Shown piece by piece: positions 52,001 to 59,773 of a stretch of 64,000 bases of DNA. The stretch is from the NCBI GenBank assembly GCA_030068145.1, contig JAPJBO010000134.1, forward strand, positions 62,001 through 126,000, given 5' to 3'. Origin of the DNA: Diplonema papillatum (Eukaryota > Euglenozoa > Diplonemea > Diplonemida > Diplonemidae). The position numbers were made by a program, and so were the translations under genes. Positions within the stretch are counted from its first letter, which is position 1, and every line of letters begins with the position of its first letter. The notes beneath the pieces were generated by a model that was not told the DNA's origin, ran no database searches, and saw nothing but the letters and a program-made list of their open reading frames with translations.

Positions 52001-52129
52001 CTCCATCACTCTGATGTACGACTCGAACTCATAACTCGGCGGAGGCTTCGTCCAGCCATTCTCATTCTCCTGCAGAGGAGGCCTCTGGTCCAACTTTATG
52101 TGCGTTACCTCCGAGAGGTAGTGCGCCAT
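41697..52129 (-). CDS. gene B: paralogue of gene A, five exons
   Basis: Exons 52129-51206, 51016-50169, 49309-48778, 48209-47934 and 43085-41697 give about 1322 residues with the same domain order and intron phases (0, 2, 0, 0) as gene A. Exons 2+3 total 1380 nt in both genes, yet their boundary differs by exactly 54 nt. Intron 4 (43086-47933) contains a young tyrosine-recombinase retroelement on the opposite strand; without it the intron would be about 190 nt. Parts of exons 1, 2 and 3, all of exon 4 and intron 1 are nearly identical to gene A, whereas other parts are diverged, a gene-conversion pattern. Joining exon 5 to exons 1-4 rests on phase, order and the parallel in gene A. Confidence 0.75.
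43096..43235 (+). repeat. split direct repeat A1
   Basis: Runs from the T-run and GTATAAGCACCTGCTTTG to GCGTAAGCGTTCAACAAAAA. Nearly identical to A2 at 47532-47672. Confidence 0.88.
43235..44701 (+). CDS. retroelement gag-like protein
   Basis: Begins MPKQLDRSGAVSWVK directly at the end of A1. Pro/Ser/Arg-rich with an acidic middle and a helical C-terminal part (HIRGFFADILDAVPSIAND), ending in a basic tail. It occupies the gag position of the element; no further homology is claimed. Confidence 0.75.
   Translation: MPKQLDRSGAVSWVKRVVGTDVPSLLSFTANNRRLAAVLKVARDVEGTAEAGLRRLLGALGYTDEEAPPEGVAQWVLAWLAVASAPSATADEFADLLRSSPKATPPPQTPGHMPLPATVSPADDSTTAALFDPSPPAARRVSFAESDDPLSPDDNDLRECNSAGGSRDDHASDIGRLQRQIDRLTELVMAALPTRTSPPVRPSPAPEAAPAGSRPVVSPTSVGACPCPVLHQLPAFTRPLPPPPPLVDVSRLPRAILLPDNPRSLPQAVVGGPLPVDSRCPPPASCHQPYAEPRQPYVSHPLPDFPEDPSSLGGGGSVQGSHTLLSPGPELLDPELWVSLSPIERSLALVHIRGFFADILDAVPSIANDAGHLLSHATSIMRLMDDSSDPDALVELGRDTIHRMMVLKTALKAGWSLAAGLQHRHQHEAGFPPYLRNVFQALQKAEEQPAPKPSRKRSPKSRTQHSGEAHPDSQHPQRATSTKGRARQ
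44707..45642 (+). CDS. retroelement tyrosine recombinase
   Basis: About 310 residues immediately after gag in another frame, with no early ATG, so it is presumably expressed by read-through or reinitiation as in related elements. Phage-integrase-type signatures are clear: GAARVDDVL, LTGHSLRRGA, VSRHTT and a terminal RYL. It would integrate the circular element DNA without making target duplications. Confidence 0.88.
   Translation: MDRFPPPVAGRRGRPLLSEPPLSPSERERLVRTANAYIGDALALSTRRGIHSVYRRFLEFRRHWEAVSDDPLDVPTALVLFVTRLLARGDICAASAVQYVVNVQSAEKRLGRPVDSQLVRDFVRSLKRAGAMKPSKQAVPVTKDELHHAVRLESDPSVRVALALAWQGAARVDDVLTRKAEHITEGAGFWAVNWVGSKSDPFRLGQVTGVILPPAQDQELRSLLSQTPPGRLLFPNIPFRRVVSALKRANLSLTGHSLRRGALFHLLRSGVDLRVIQSVSRHTTLSALMRYLPEAEVPLVRNTAEASASLL
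45643..47408 (+). CDS. retroelement reverse transcriptase and RNase H
   Basis: The frame is open from 45201, overlapping the recombinase frame; the RT-like part starts near 45640. RT domain features: FTVDKKSGGQRFVCDGRKLN, VVFLADARSYFYQF, VAMCMGWSWAP, LLGLHFDL. RNase H-like part: LWTDASSSWWAAV, FLKELFAVLRG, VDNLPAVQCLIKG, WVPTDKQRADPYTRG. Ends just before B1. The exact start and mode of expression are unclear. Confidence 0.85.
47437..47536 (+). repeat. split direct repeat B1
   Basis: GCGTAAGCGTTCAACAAAAA to CCCCTCGAGTATTTTT; the same sequence ends the element as B2. Confidence 0.88.
47532..47672 (+). repeat. split direct repeat A2
   Basis: One base difference from A1 (CACACGAAACAC here, CACACAAAACAC in A1). 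Confidence 0.88.
47652..47751 (+). repeat. split direct repeat B2
   Basis: Matches B1 throughout; it ends in the T-run at the junction with the host intron. Confidence 0.88.
47934..48209 (-). CDS. gene B exon 4
   Basis: 92 codons, ELGIDIGKDETCTEAGEWV to KGKDDSEK|GTATGT, with DNA virtually identical to gene A exon 4. Confidence 0.82.
48778..49309 (-). CDS. gene B exon 3 (coiled coil)
   Basis: Acceptor TCGTTTTGCAG, then FLASKLMQTRTSVEVMRK followed by YYEALAKFSDKSEWE. These first 18 codons correspond to the end of exon 2 in gene A. A coiled coil follows (VSLEQQLKDIIQATKDEK), then the shared SMYSDAVKRIKKVT-type end and donor AAG|GTACGC. The exon is 54 nt longer than in gene A. Confidence 0.82.
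50169..51016 (-). CDS. gene B exon 2 (last WD blade, coiled coil, Sfi1-like repeats)
   Basis: Starts VWSVDEDGIVKMW after acceptor AAACACCAG and ends KYREARKNR with donor AACAG|GTTTGC, phase 2. The first ~190 codons match gene A almost base for base; after LLQHYRMKR / LQQHYRMKR the repeats are clearly diverged (VYYLRWHRWNARMH, VYWSKLCDYVKREK, SYWKHLTNFHKYR). The exon is 54 nt shorter than in gene A. Confidence 0.8.
51206..52129 (-). CDS. gene B exon 1 (WD40 propeller)
   Basis: 308 codons, ATG at 52129 (MAHYLSEVTHIKLDQRPPL) to SALK|GTTTCA. Upstream, ACACTGCAG about 30 nt before the ATG is a possible leader acceptor. The first ~75 residues differ from gene A (NGWTKPPPSYEFESYIR); the rest of the blades are identical apart from one conservative change (R to K before IWAGG) and another near its end. 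Confidence 0.88.
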
Positions 52130-52274
52130 GATTCACTTCCTCTTTCGCTAGTGTTCTCTGCAGTGTTGGTTTGTACTTAGGGCATAACTAAACGAGCACG
52201 CCTCTTTCATCGAGGTAGGAAAAGTACGTGCGCTCGGCTAAAGACCGGCGCGGGACGAGACTGGAGGCACCAGT
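52130..52274. other. 5' flank of gene B
   Basis: Short spacer between the gene B start and the minisatellite. Contains the possible leader acceptor ACACTGCAG (minus strand). Confidence 0.4.
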
Positions 52275-53245
52275 TAAAGTTCGAAAAACAGTAAAGTTCG
52301 GGCGAAGCAAAGGTCGGGTGCAGCTGAGTTCGGGCGAAGCTAAGTTCTGGTGAAGCAAAGTTCGGGCGATGCTAAGTTCTGGTGGAGCAAAGTTCGGGGC
52401 GAAGCAACGTTCAGGCGCAGCTGAGTTCGGACGAAGTCGGGCGAGCTAAGTTCTGGTGAAACAAAGTTCGGGCGCAGCTGAGTTCGGACGAAGTCGGGCG
52501 AGCTAAGTTCTGGTGAAACAAAGTTCGGGCGCAGCTGAGTTCGGACGAAGTCGGGCGAGCTAAGTTCTGGTGAAACAAAGTTCGGGCGCAGCTGAGTTCG
52601 GACGAAGTCGGGCGAGCTAAGTTCTGGTGAAACAAAGTTCGGGCGCAGCTGAGTTCGGACGAAGTCGGGCGAGCTAAGTTCTGGTGAAACAAAGTTCGGG
52701 CGCAGCTGAGTTCGGACGAAGTCGGGCGAGCTAAGTTCTGGTGAAACAAAGTTCGGGCGCAGCTGAGTTCGGACGAAGTCGGGCGAGCTAAGTTCTGGTG
52801 AAACAAAGTTCGGGCGCAGCTGAGTTCGGACGAAGTCGGGCGAGCTAAGTTCTGGTGAAACAAAGTTCGGGCGCAGCTGAGTTCGGACGAAGTCGGGCGA
52901 GCTAAGTTCTGGTGAAACAAAGTTCGGGCGCAGCTGAGTTCGGACGAAGTCGGGCGAGCTAAGTTCTGGTGAAACAAAGTTCGGGCGCAGCTGAGTTCGG
53001 ACGAAGTCGGGCGAGCTAAGTTCTGGTGAAACAAAGTTCGGGCGCAGCTGAGTTCGGACGAAGTCGGGCGAGCTAAGTTCTGGTGAAACAAAGTTCGGGC
53101 GCAGCTGAGCTCGGGCGAAGCAAAGTTCGCGCGAAGCTAAGTTCTGGTGAAGCAAAGTTGGGGCAATGCTAAGTTCTGGTGGAGCAAAGTTCGGGCGAAG
53201 CAACGTTCGGGCGCAGCTGAGTTCGGGCGAAGCAAAGTTCGGGCG
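52275..53245. repeat. 57-bp minisatellite, 12 near-identical copies, with degenerate flanks
   Basis: The core 52425-53108 is 12 copies of a 57-bp unit (GTTCGGACGAAGTCGGGCGA .. AGTTCGGGCGCAGCTGA) with little or no variation. Flanks (52275-52424 and 53108-53245) are degenerate shorter subunits of the AAGTTCGGGCG / AAGTTCTGGTG type, from which the 57-mer evidently arose. As 57 is divisible by 3, both strands show long open frames (SSPDFVRTQLRPNFVSPEL on the minus strand); I regard these as artefacts. Confidence 0.95.
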
Positions 53246-53519
53246 GCATCAGTGGTTTACCACTCGCTTTACAGTGGTCTGACTCGTCACTCACGAATTC
53301 CCCACGTCTTTCTTCTAACTCCCCGGTAAACCCTCCCTCTGCATTCCTGTAAGGTACAAGCTGAATAATAGTTGAGCTACTGCAGAAGAGGCCCCTGTCG
53401 AACGCATGTGCATGACCTTCGTGTCAAGAGTTGGCACTGCAGCTAAGGGAAAGGCGAAAGGTCCATAGAAGTAACCACGGGAAAACACGGGACGAGATGG
53501 GAAACACCATCATAGCAGG

Positions 53520-53910
53520 AGGGAATGGGGAATGGGTTCGAAATGGGGAGCAGCAACTGACAACCCGCAGCTGCCAGTTGTTGGTTTCTTCGCTTCGGCG
53601 AGTGAATGAGAGTAGTTTGTCGGGAGCAACTCGACACGTCGAAGGCGCTCAAGCCAAAACTTCTGCGCTAGCTGTCACTCTTTGAGGTGAAACATCTTAG
53701 TTTCATGCTCAAGCAGAATATGTAGCACGGTCGTGCTAGCACCAAGTGTTTAAAAAGGGAACAAAGCAGGGAGTACAGGGCTGTGGGAGGGAATGGCTGC
53801 GCCACTTCTAGGGTGCGCAGGCTGGTGCTTTGGTCGTTCTTCGTGATGACAAAGAAGACTGGCACGGTTCGACACGTTGTGGGAGGGGATCGAACTGATC
53901 CCGGCAATTC
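53520..53910. repeat. array spacer repeat, decayed copy d1
   Basis: Diverged copy of the spacer at 58668-59080. Shared blocks: TTCGAAA.GGGGAG, TTTCTTCGCTTCGGCGAGTG, GCTGGTGCTTTGGTCGTTCT, AAAGAAGACTGGCACG. Sequence after 53910 continues the alignment in very worn form to about 54080. Confidence 0.6.
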
Positions 53911-54462
53911 TTTGTGTATAATCCGACGTTTTTTGCGTTTCCGGCGATTATCGCACAGTCAGTTGCCTGTGACGGCGTTTTTTTTTTTTTTTTTTTCAAG
54001 TTTTGCTTTTCGCTTGCCATGCATACGGATACCTGCCTAACCCGAAGCTTTGAATGCCGATATTTTCCCTTTCTCTCCGGCCGACTTCGACTTCGCGGCT
54101 CAACGACTACTGTTCGGCATGTTAAAAAAAAACTGGTGCACTTAAAACAATAATGTGCACCAGAGATCTGTCTTGCCCTGTCAGCTCAGTGACAACAACG
54201 GCCTCGTAGCAAGGACTACTTGGGCTGCAATTGCAAGCATTCGGGCCCTGTACCGATGGCTTTTTTCCAAAAAGTGGCGTGTCGAAAGAGGGCGGGGGTA
54301 CATTTTTTTCCCTCGTCCACTCTTCGGTCCCTGTTAGGCAGCTTACTGCTTTGGGTGCGCGAAGCGAGTAATAAGAAGTGTAGCAATTGTGAAAGCTTGA
54401 GTCGTCAGGGAAGGTGTAGAGATCCGTCCTGCAGTGCATCTCGGGCCGGACCTACCTGCTGA

Positions 54463-54545
54463 CCACCTTTCGCACAGGAAATACTCGACGTAGCTGCTTC
54501 GACTCCGAATGGAAGGGGGGAAATATAGAGGTAAGGGGCAAATAC
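54463..54545 (+). mobile_element. possible old solo A-type end-repeat of the tyrosine-recombinase family
   Basis: CACCTTT..CACAGGAAATACTCGACG..GCTGC resembles the A repeat block CACCTGCTTTGTAGGAAATACTTGAGGAGGCTGCC (shown here in part). Old and short; tentative. Confidence 0.4.
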
Positions 54546-54726
54546 AATACAAACACAATCTGATTTGTTCTTCGCTTACACCACCGTGTGTTGTTTTCTC
54601 ACTCAGGATTTTTTGACCTGTTGTGTTTGTGTGATTTGTCGTGTAGGGGTAGACCCGCATGACCTCACGTCCGTTCAACACGTGGGTCGGTAGTTACAGC
54701 ACTTGGGATCCCTTCTGTTCTTTGTC

Positions 54727-54776
54727 GGGCAGCATCGTCGAGCATTTCCTTTCAAGCTGGCGCTTATGTAAAAAAA
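54727..54776 (-). mobile_element. old solo A-type end-repeat fragment of the tyrosine-recombinase family
   Basis: Minus-strand copy of the A repeat end: GGCAGCATCGTCGAGCATTT, CCTTTCAAGCTGGCGCTTAT, then AAAAAAAG. Old remnant. Confidence 0.5.
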
Positions 54777-55019
54777 GTGAAACTGACTTTCCAGCTACAC
54801 TCGTCCTTCGCGACACAACAGGCTTACGGGGCAGGTCTCGCTTCTTTCGTTGTGTGTCTCAGAACCCGTCTTCCGCACAGTATGGCTACGACACGAGGAT
54901 GCAGCCCCGCCTTAATTTGTACTCAGCCACACCTGGTCCCAGATATCGCCGATAAATCTATACCGGGAGCTATACCGGGGAGCACGTGTGAGAAATTGCG
55001 GGGAATAGAGCAAAAGAGG

Positions 55020-56151
55020 GGCGGCTCACGTGGAACAAAATGGATTCGAAAGGGGAGAAGCGAAAACTGACCAGACGCAGGCATCAGTGTCAGTTTCTTA
55101 CTTGACCCCTCCCACCCCGCTTTGGCGAGTGGATGTGAGAAGCCTGCTCAAAAAACGTAGGGATTGCAACGTGACGCGCAGCAGGCGCTCAAGCAAATTG
55201 AACTTTTCCGTTTCTTCGGTGGGGCCGCTCTGACTCTCTGGGTGAGGGGATGGGTGCCAAATGACGCGGCTGGTGCTTTGGTCGTTCTTTCTGTGCCCAC
55301 AAAGAAGACTGGCACGTTGCGACACATTGTGGCTGGGGAGGGGATAAGTGGGGGTCTTGCCCCAGGCAAAGCAAAAGGGGAGGGATGCGACGGCCTGAGT
55401 TGATGCCGACGCTTTATCGTTCTCTATCTTTTTTTTGATTGCAGACGAACCCTGTTGGCTGTCTTAGCCCGAGCTTCGCCATCCGATAGGTTACCTTTTC
55501 CTACTTCAGCAGCTTAGTGACCGCTCTTCCGTCAGGCCAAAACGAGGAACCTGTGGACTCCTGTTCCAAAAAGACTTCAAATAAGCTCTTGAAACCTGGA
55601 TTGTCCAACTCCGCTCATAGCCTTGACAAACGTTTCTCACGGACCACTGCTTCTGAAGAAGTACTTTGGATCAATGTTTCGTTAGTGTTTCGCGTGAGGA
55701 AAATCGCAGTTTGTGTCTGCATTCCATGCAGAGTAGTTGTAGTAGTAGTAGTAGTAGTAGTTGTAGTATGTGTCATCCTAATCCGGGAACAACTCAGGGA
55801 AGAACGGAGCAATTTTTACGAACAAACGAGTGACTTAAGATGGCCACTTGAGCGGCGCCAATCCGAGCGCACACAGCAGCAGTGACGCGTCGGCACTCTT
55901 TTTGCACTTCAGGATGGGGCGCCGTCATGAGCGTCGACGGCTCGGGAGTGTCGGCAGAGGGTACAGTGGTCGGAGCGAGCTTGAACGTGGCAGGTCGGTG
56001 CCGCGCATAATTTTGTCGGTGCTATGTTCGTCGCAAACCCGAAAGCAACAAACAGCTTGTAACGGGCAACTTGCCAACAGCTTCGACAAAAAGTTCCCCA
56101 CGCATCTTTCAGCTTATGTGCTCTTTGTTACTTCAGTTGGATACCGGACTA
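55020..56151. repeat. array spacer repeat, decayed copy d2
   Basis: Aligns over ~1.1 kb with the spacer 58690-59773 but with many differences, except for the last ~110 bp before the first dioxygenase gene, which match closely. Includes a (GTA)n run at 55735-55768 at the place where intact spacers have the R4-like sequence. Confidence 0.7.
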
Positions 56152-57864
56152 CTACTGCTTTCTGAGGAAAGCACTGTTCTCGAAAATGTTGGATCCGGTA
56201 GGGAACTCGCTGACAATGTTCGGGTAGTTGTTTTCGAAGAGGCGCTTGAAGTTGCTGCTGAGGGCGTAGCTGAGACCCCACTCAGTGTAGGTCTCTGCGT
56301 TGCGAGACGTCGTGAGGAAGCGGTCCATACGCGTGCGCCTCCGGGTCTGTTTCAAGAAGAGCGTGTAGGTTGTCTCCGCGATGGCAAACCCGCTAGGACG
56401 GGTTTCCTCAGCCATCAGTCCGACCTGAAGGTCAACATCGTCAACACATTTGTAGACCCTGCGGAGCTTGCGGAGCACGCGGGCATCAGTTGTGATGTCT
56501 TCGAACTTCTCGATTGCGGTCAGCCCCAGCTTCTGGCGGAACTCGTTGTACCTCGGCATGCCACGCTCACGGTCACGGAAGATGTCGATGGCACCCATGT
56601 CAAGGACATCGTCCCCCATCACAAGGTTCGACAGCGACTTCGGGTAGTTGTTCGTCGTGAGCTTGCACGTCGGCGCCTTCGCAAACCCAGTGATCATGTT
56701 TTCGATTCCGTACCCCTCAACCAGCGATCTTCCGGACGCGAACGAGTGCTTGAGGAGGGACTTGGTCTCGCCGTCCACGGTGATGTCGTCAGGCAGCAAC
56801 GCGTGCATCTTGTACACAGCCACGAAGTCCTCCGTGTGCGAGAACCTGGGACCCGCCACCGCCGGATCTGTGTCCGGCTCCGGCTCAGAGAGCGTGTCCT
56901 GGTACATCCTCCACATCGCAAGTGCATCGGAGTTGTTGGCTCTGCCACCGCCCCTCAGAGTACTGTGCTGCAGCAAGATCTGCGTCCACTCCCGCGTGTG
57001 AATTTGCGAGTTCTGCAACGTGTTCACGAGGCGGGCTGTCTGGAAGAGGGCCTCGTCGTCGAAGTCCGGGTTGCGCGTCTTCAGCTGGTCGCAGATGTAG
57101 TTGTGTTCCTTCACGTACAACGTGTGCATCAGCTCAAGACCACTCCACAGGTTGTCTGTGAATCCACCGTCCAGCTGCCCCGTGCTGTTCGACTTCGGCA
57201 GGAACTCTCCGTCCATCGCCATCTTCCCGTCCACGAGCGACCGCAACCGAAGCTGCGTCTGCAAGTCCGAGCCGTAAACCTGCGACAGGTCCCACCAGTG
57301 GGTCGTCTCCGATCGCATGTACCCGTCAGCATCTCTCTTCGTCGGGTACAACGGAAACTTCCTCCCACGCTGGGTTCTCAAGTAGTACGGCGTCGCGTCG
57401 GTGTCCTTAGAGTGGGCGAACCAGTCGTGCGTCTGGAACTGGATCCACGCCGAAAAAAACAGGTTCAGCCCCGGAATCTCTACCCGCCGCCCCCAGCTCG
57501 ATGTCAGGAACGCTGACGACGCTACTTCGGGTCGTGGTTCCCACAGGTAGCTCGACGGCGGTGTCTCCGTCTCCCACGTGGCCCGGACGTTCCTTCCGAA
57601 CCGCATTCCGGCCGCCCCCATCTTCGGCAGATCTTTGTTGTTGCACGTCCCGTCTGCCGTCCTGTACCTGAAGTCGTTCTCCGTGCATGTCACGCTCGTC
57701 AGCTCCTCTTCCGTTGAGAAGTCGAACTCGAGAGACAACTGGGAGAAGAAGAAGGTGAACATCGAGAAGTAGATGATTGCCTTCGGCCCATCCACCAGGT
57801 ACGCTTGCCGGGACGGCAGGACGTCTGCGAGGAGGTTCGCGATCTTTTGATCGATGGAAACCAT
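56152..57864 (-). CDS. fatty-acid alpha-dioxygenase-like haem protein, array copy 1
   Basis: 570 residues from ATG at 57864 (MVSIDQKIANLLADV); the frame is open to 57960 but lacks an ATG there and contains 3' splice sites, so the shorter start is right. It belongs to the animal-haem-peroxidase superfamily and resembles plant alpha-DOX more than peroxidases: distal haem site WIQFQTHDW (H146), WWDLSQVYG (190-198), LYVKEHNYICDQL, IHTREWT, catalytic Tyr and proximal His in VYKMHALLPD (Y351, H354), DRERGMPRYNEFR, and the C-terminal VGLMAEE..GFAIAET and DRFLTT blocks. A hydrophobic segment at 29-47 could seat it on a membrane. Alpha-DOX enzymes add O2 at C2 of fatty acids; that activity is inferred. 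Single exon. Identical in protein to the next copy. Confidence 0.9.
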   Translation of the reverse strand: MVSIDQKIANLLADVLPSRQAYLVDGPKAIIYFSMFTFFFSQLSLEFDFSTEEELTSVTCTENDFRYRTADGTCNNKDLPKMGAAGMRFGRNVRATWETETPPSSYLWEPRPEVASSAFLTSSWGRRVEIPGLNLFFSAWIQFQTHDWFAHSKDTDATPYYLRTQRGRKFPLYPTKRDADGYMRSETTHWWDLSQVYGSDLQTQLRLRSLVDGKMAMDGEFLPKSNSTGQLDGGFTDNLWSGLELMHTLYVKEHNYICDQLKTRNPDFDDEALFQTARLVNTLQNSQIHTREWTQILLQHSTLRGGGRANNSDALAMWRMYQDTLSEPEPDTDPAVAGPRFSHTEDFVAVYKMHALLPDDITVDGETKSLLKHSFASGRSLVEGYGIENMITGFAKAPTCKLTTNNYPKSLSNLVMGDDVLDMGAIDIFRDRERGMPRYNEFRQKLGLTAIEKFEDITTDARVLRKLRRVYKCVDDVDLQVGLMAEETRPSGFAIAETTYTLFLKQTRRRTRMDRFLTTSRNAETYTEWGLSYALSSNFKRLFENNYPNIVSEFPTGSNIFENSAFLRKQ

Positions 57865-57891
57865 TTTTGTGTCCCTCCCTTGGCTTTTCTT

Positions 57892-57925
57892 CTGCAAACC
57901 TGCGATGTGACGAAAAGCGAATTTG
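57892..57925 (-). promoter_or_regulatory. 3' splice sites before dioxygenase copy 1
   Basis: Minus strand: GCTTTTCGTCACATCGCAG and, 8 nt on, GTTTGCAG, both 27-35 nt before the ATG. Likely spliced-leader acceptors; the same sequence precedes copy 2. Confidence 0.55.
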
Positions 57926-57960
57926 CGCGCACTAGCTGAGCTGGCAAGTTTCACTGTCAA

Positions 57961-59773
57961 CTCTTGACCCTTAGTACCAACAATGCAATGTTAACAAAAG
58001 AAAACAGAAGAGAGTTGTAGACCATGTCCACAGGCCCCATGATGCAGTCGCCTCTTTTTGGAGGAAGGGTTGACTTGAAACGCTTATAGAAGCATAGAGG
58101 GGTGACGGTGGATGATATTCAGAATTGCAACCCTCTTGCAAGGGTTCTGCACGGGCATCCTGATGATGAAAGCCACAGTATTGCCTGACCTGCACCTTGA
58201 CTCGCTGCAATGGAAGCACGCTCTCTAGCGATACTCATCAGCAACCATGGGTGGGCTGTACACAGAATACAAATGCAAAGCAAACACGACCACAACCATC
58301 TGCAAAAGACGAGTGTCTGTGGGCTGACGTGACCTCGTTCCGGCATCTATACCACAAGCAACAATGCCATGATTTGCGTTCTCAAAAGATGCTGGGAATC
58401 AGCAAGACATGGCTGCTGAACACAGCATCAACATCTAGCTGCTGAACTCTCTCACAGAACAAGACTCTTGCCGACCTAAGTTGTTGCAGATCCACGCACA
58501 ACATCTGAGCTTAGATTACTCAGTTCAGTAGTAGAAACTCGGGGCTACCGTCTTCCATGTTCCGCTTGCTAGCATCTGGTTCACAGTGTTGGCAACGCGG
58601 CAATAGGAGAAGCGAGACATCTGTCGGAGTAGTCGCAAGGGGAACCAGGTGAGGAGAAATAAATGGGGAGAATCATAGAACAAAAGAGGGCCGGCTCACG
58701 GTGGAACGAATGGAGTCGAAAGGGGGAGAAGCGAAAACTGACCAGACGCAGGCATCAGTGTCAGTTTCTTACTTGACCCCTCCAACCTCGCTTTGGCGAG
58801 TGGATGTGAGAAGTTCCGGCGAGACCGCTTTGATTCTCTGGGTGGTGCATAAAATGGCCGCGTCCCTCTGAGGGTACGCAGCTGGTGCTGTGGTCGTTCT
58901 TTGTGTGCCCACAAAGAAGACTGGCACGTTACGATACGTTGTGGCTGGGGAGGGGGCCAGCGGGGGTCTTGCCGCCCTCCCAGGCGAAACAATAGGGGAG
59001 TAATACGACGGCCTGTAATACCGACGTTTTATCTGTCTTTTATCTTTGTTGAATGCGGACGAGACCTGAACGGTTGTCTAAGCCCTTGAGTTTTGACCTC
59101 CGATGTCTTGTCTTTTCTTACTTCTGCAGCCAGTGACCGCTCTTCAACATGCCAAAACGAGGAAACCGTGGACTCCTGCTTCCAAAAGGATGTAACCAGC
59201 CTTTTGAAACCCGGATTTGTCCACTTCGCTCATATGCTTGCCGAAGGGCCCGAAACGGTGGCCTCTCAGACTGCTTCGGAATAAGTACTAGTTGGGATGA
59301 GCTTCGAGGAAACGTGCCTGCTTTGGTGTCACCTGCCACATCGCTTAAATGGACCTCTGCAGGAGCTAGCTGCTGGCCCAACTTTTTCGCACGAGAAGAG
59401 AAAAAAAGGGAAATGGTTGCAGTAGCAGATGTCGGCCTACGAAGCAGCCGGCAGCGCAGGGGACAGGTTGTGCTTCGTTCGCGTAGATTGCTTCTGGGAA
59501 ATGAAGAAGCAGAAATGTGCTGGGGCGCGATCAGACAACCGGAATCGGTCTCTCTGATCCCGGCGGGGAACTATTTTCCGACCCCGTCGGTTCCACACGT
59601 GTTGTGTGTCGTATTCTTCAATTTTGGCGCCGTAATTTAGTCGGTGCTATGTTCGTCGCAAACCCGAAAACAACAAACAGTGTGTAACGGGCAACTTGCC
59701 AACAGCTTCGACAAAAAGTTCCCCACGCATCTTTCAGCTTATGTGCTCTTCGGTACTTTAGTTGGATTCCGGA
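57961..59773. repeat. dioxygenase array spacer, unit 1
   Basis: ~1.8-kb spacer repeated almost identically at 61583-63397. Small differences exist (GGAGTAATACG here, GGAGGGATACG in unit 2). No gene is recognised in it; it carries an R4-like segment (59420-59480) and a conserved hairpin (58897-58918). Confidence 0.9.
58897..58918. other. conserved hairpin in array spacer
   Basis: TTCTTTGTG-TGCC-CACAAAGAA, 9-bp perfect stem and 4-nt loop. The identical hairpin is at 62519-62540, and weakened versions occur in the decayed spacers near 55285 and 53838. Confidence 0.65.

Larger units (their letters stand above)
53911..55019. other. no gene recognised
   Basis: Worn spacer with a T19 run at 53979-53998 and two short relics of the tyrosine-recombinase element A repeat, listed separately. 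Confidence 0.45.

Noticed and set aside
52340-53203. 287-codon minus frame and 226-codon second frame over the 57-bp repeat
   Set aside because: The period is a multiple of three, so all frames without a stop in one unit stay open; there is no splice or start context.
56071-57516. 481-codon plus-strand open frame opposite the dioxygenase (and 59762-61138)
   Set aside because: Mirror of a strongly coding minus frame; its translation has no domain.
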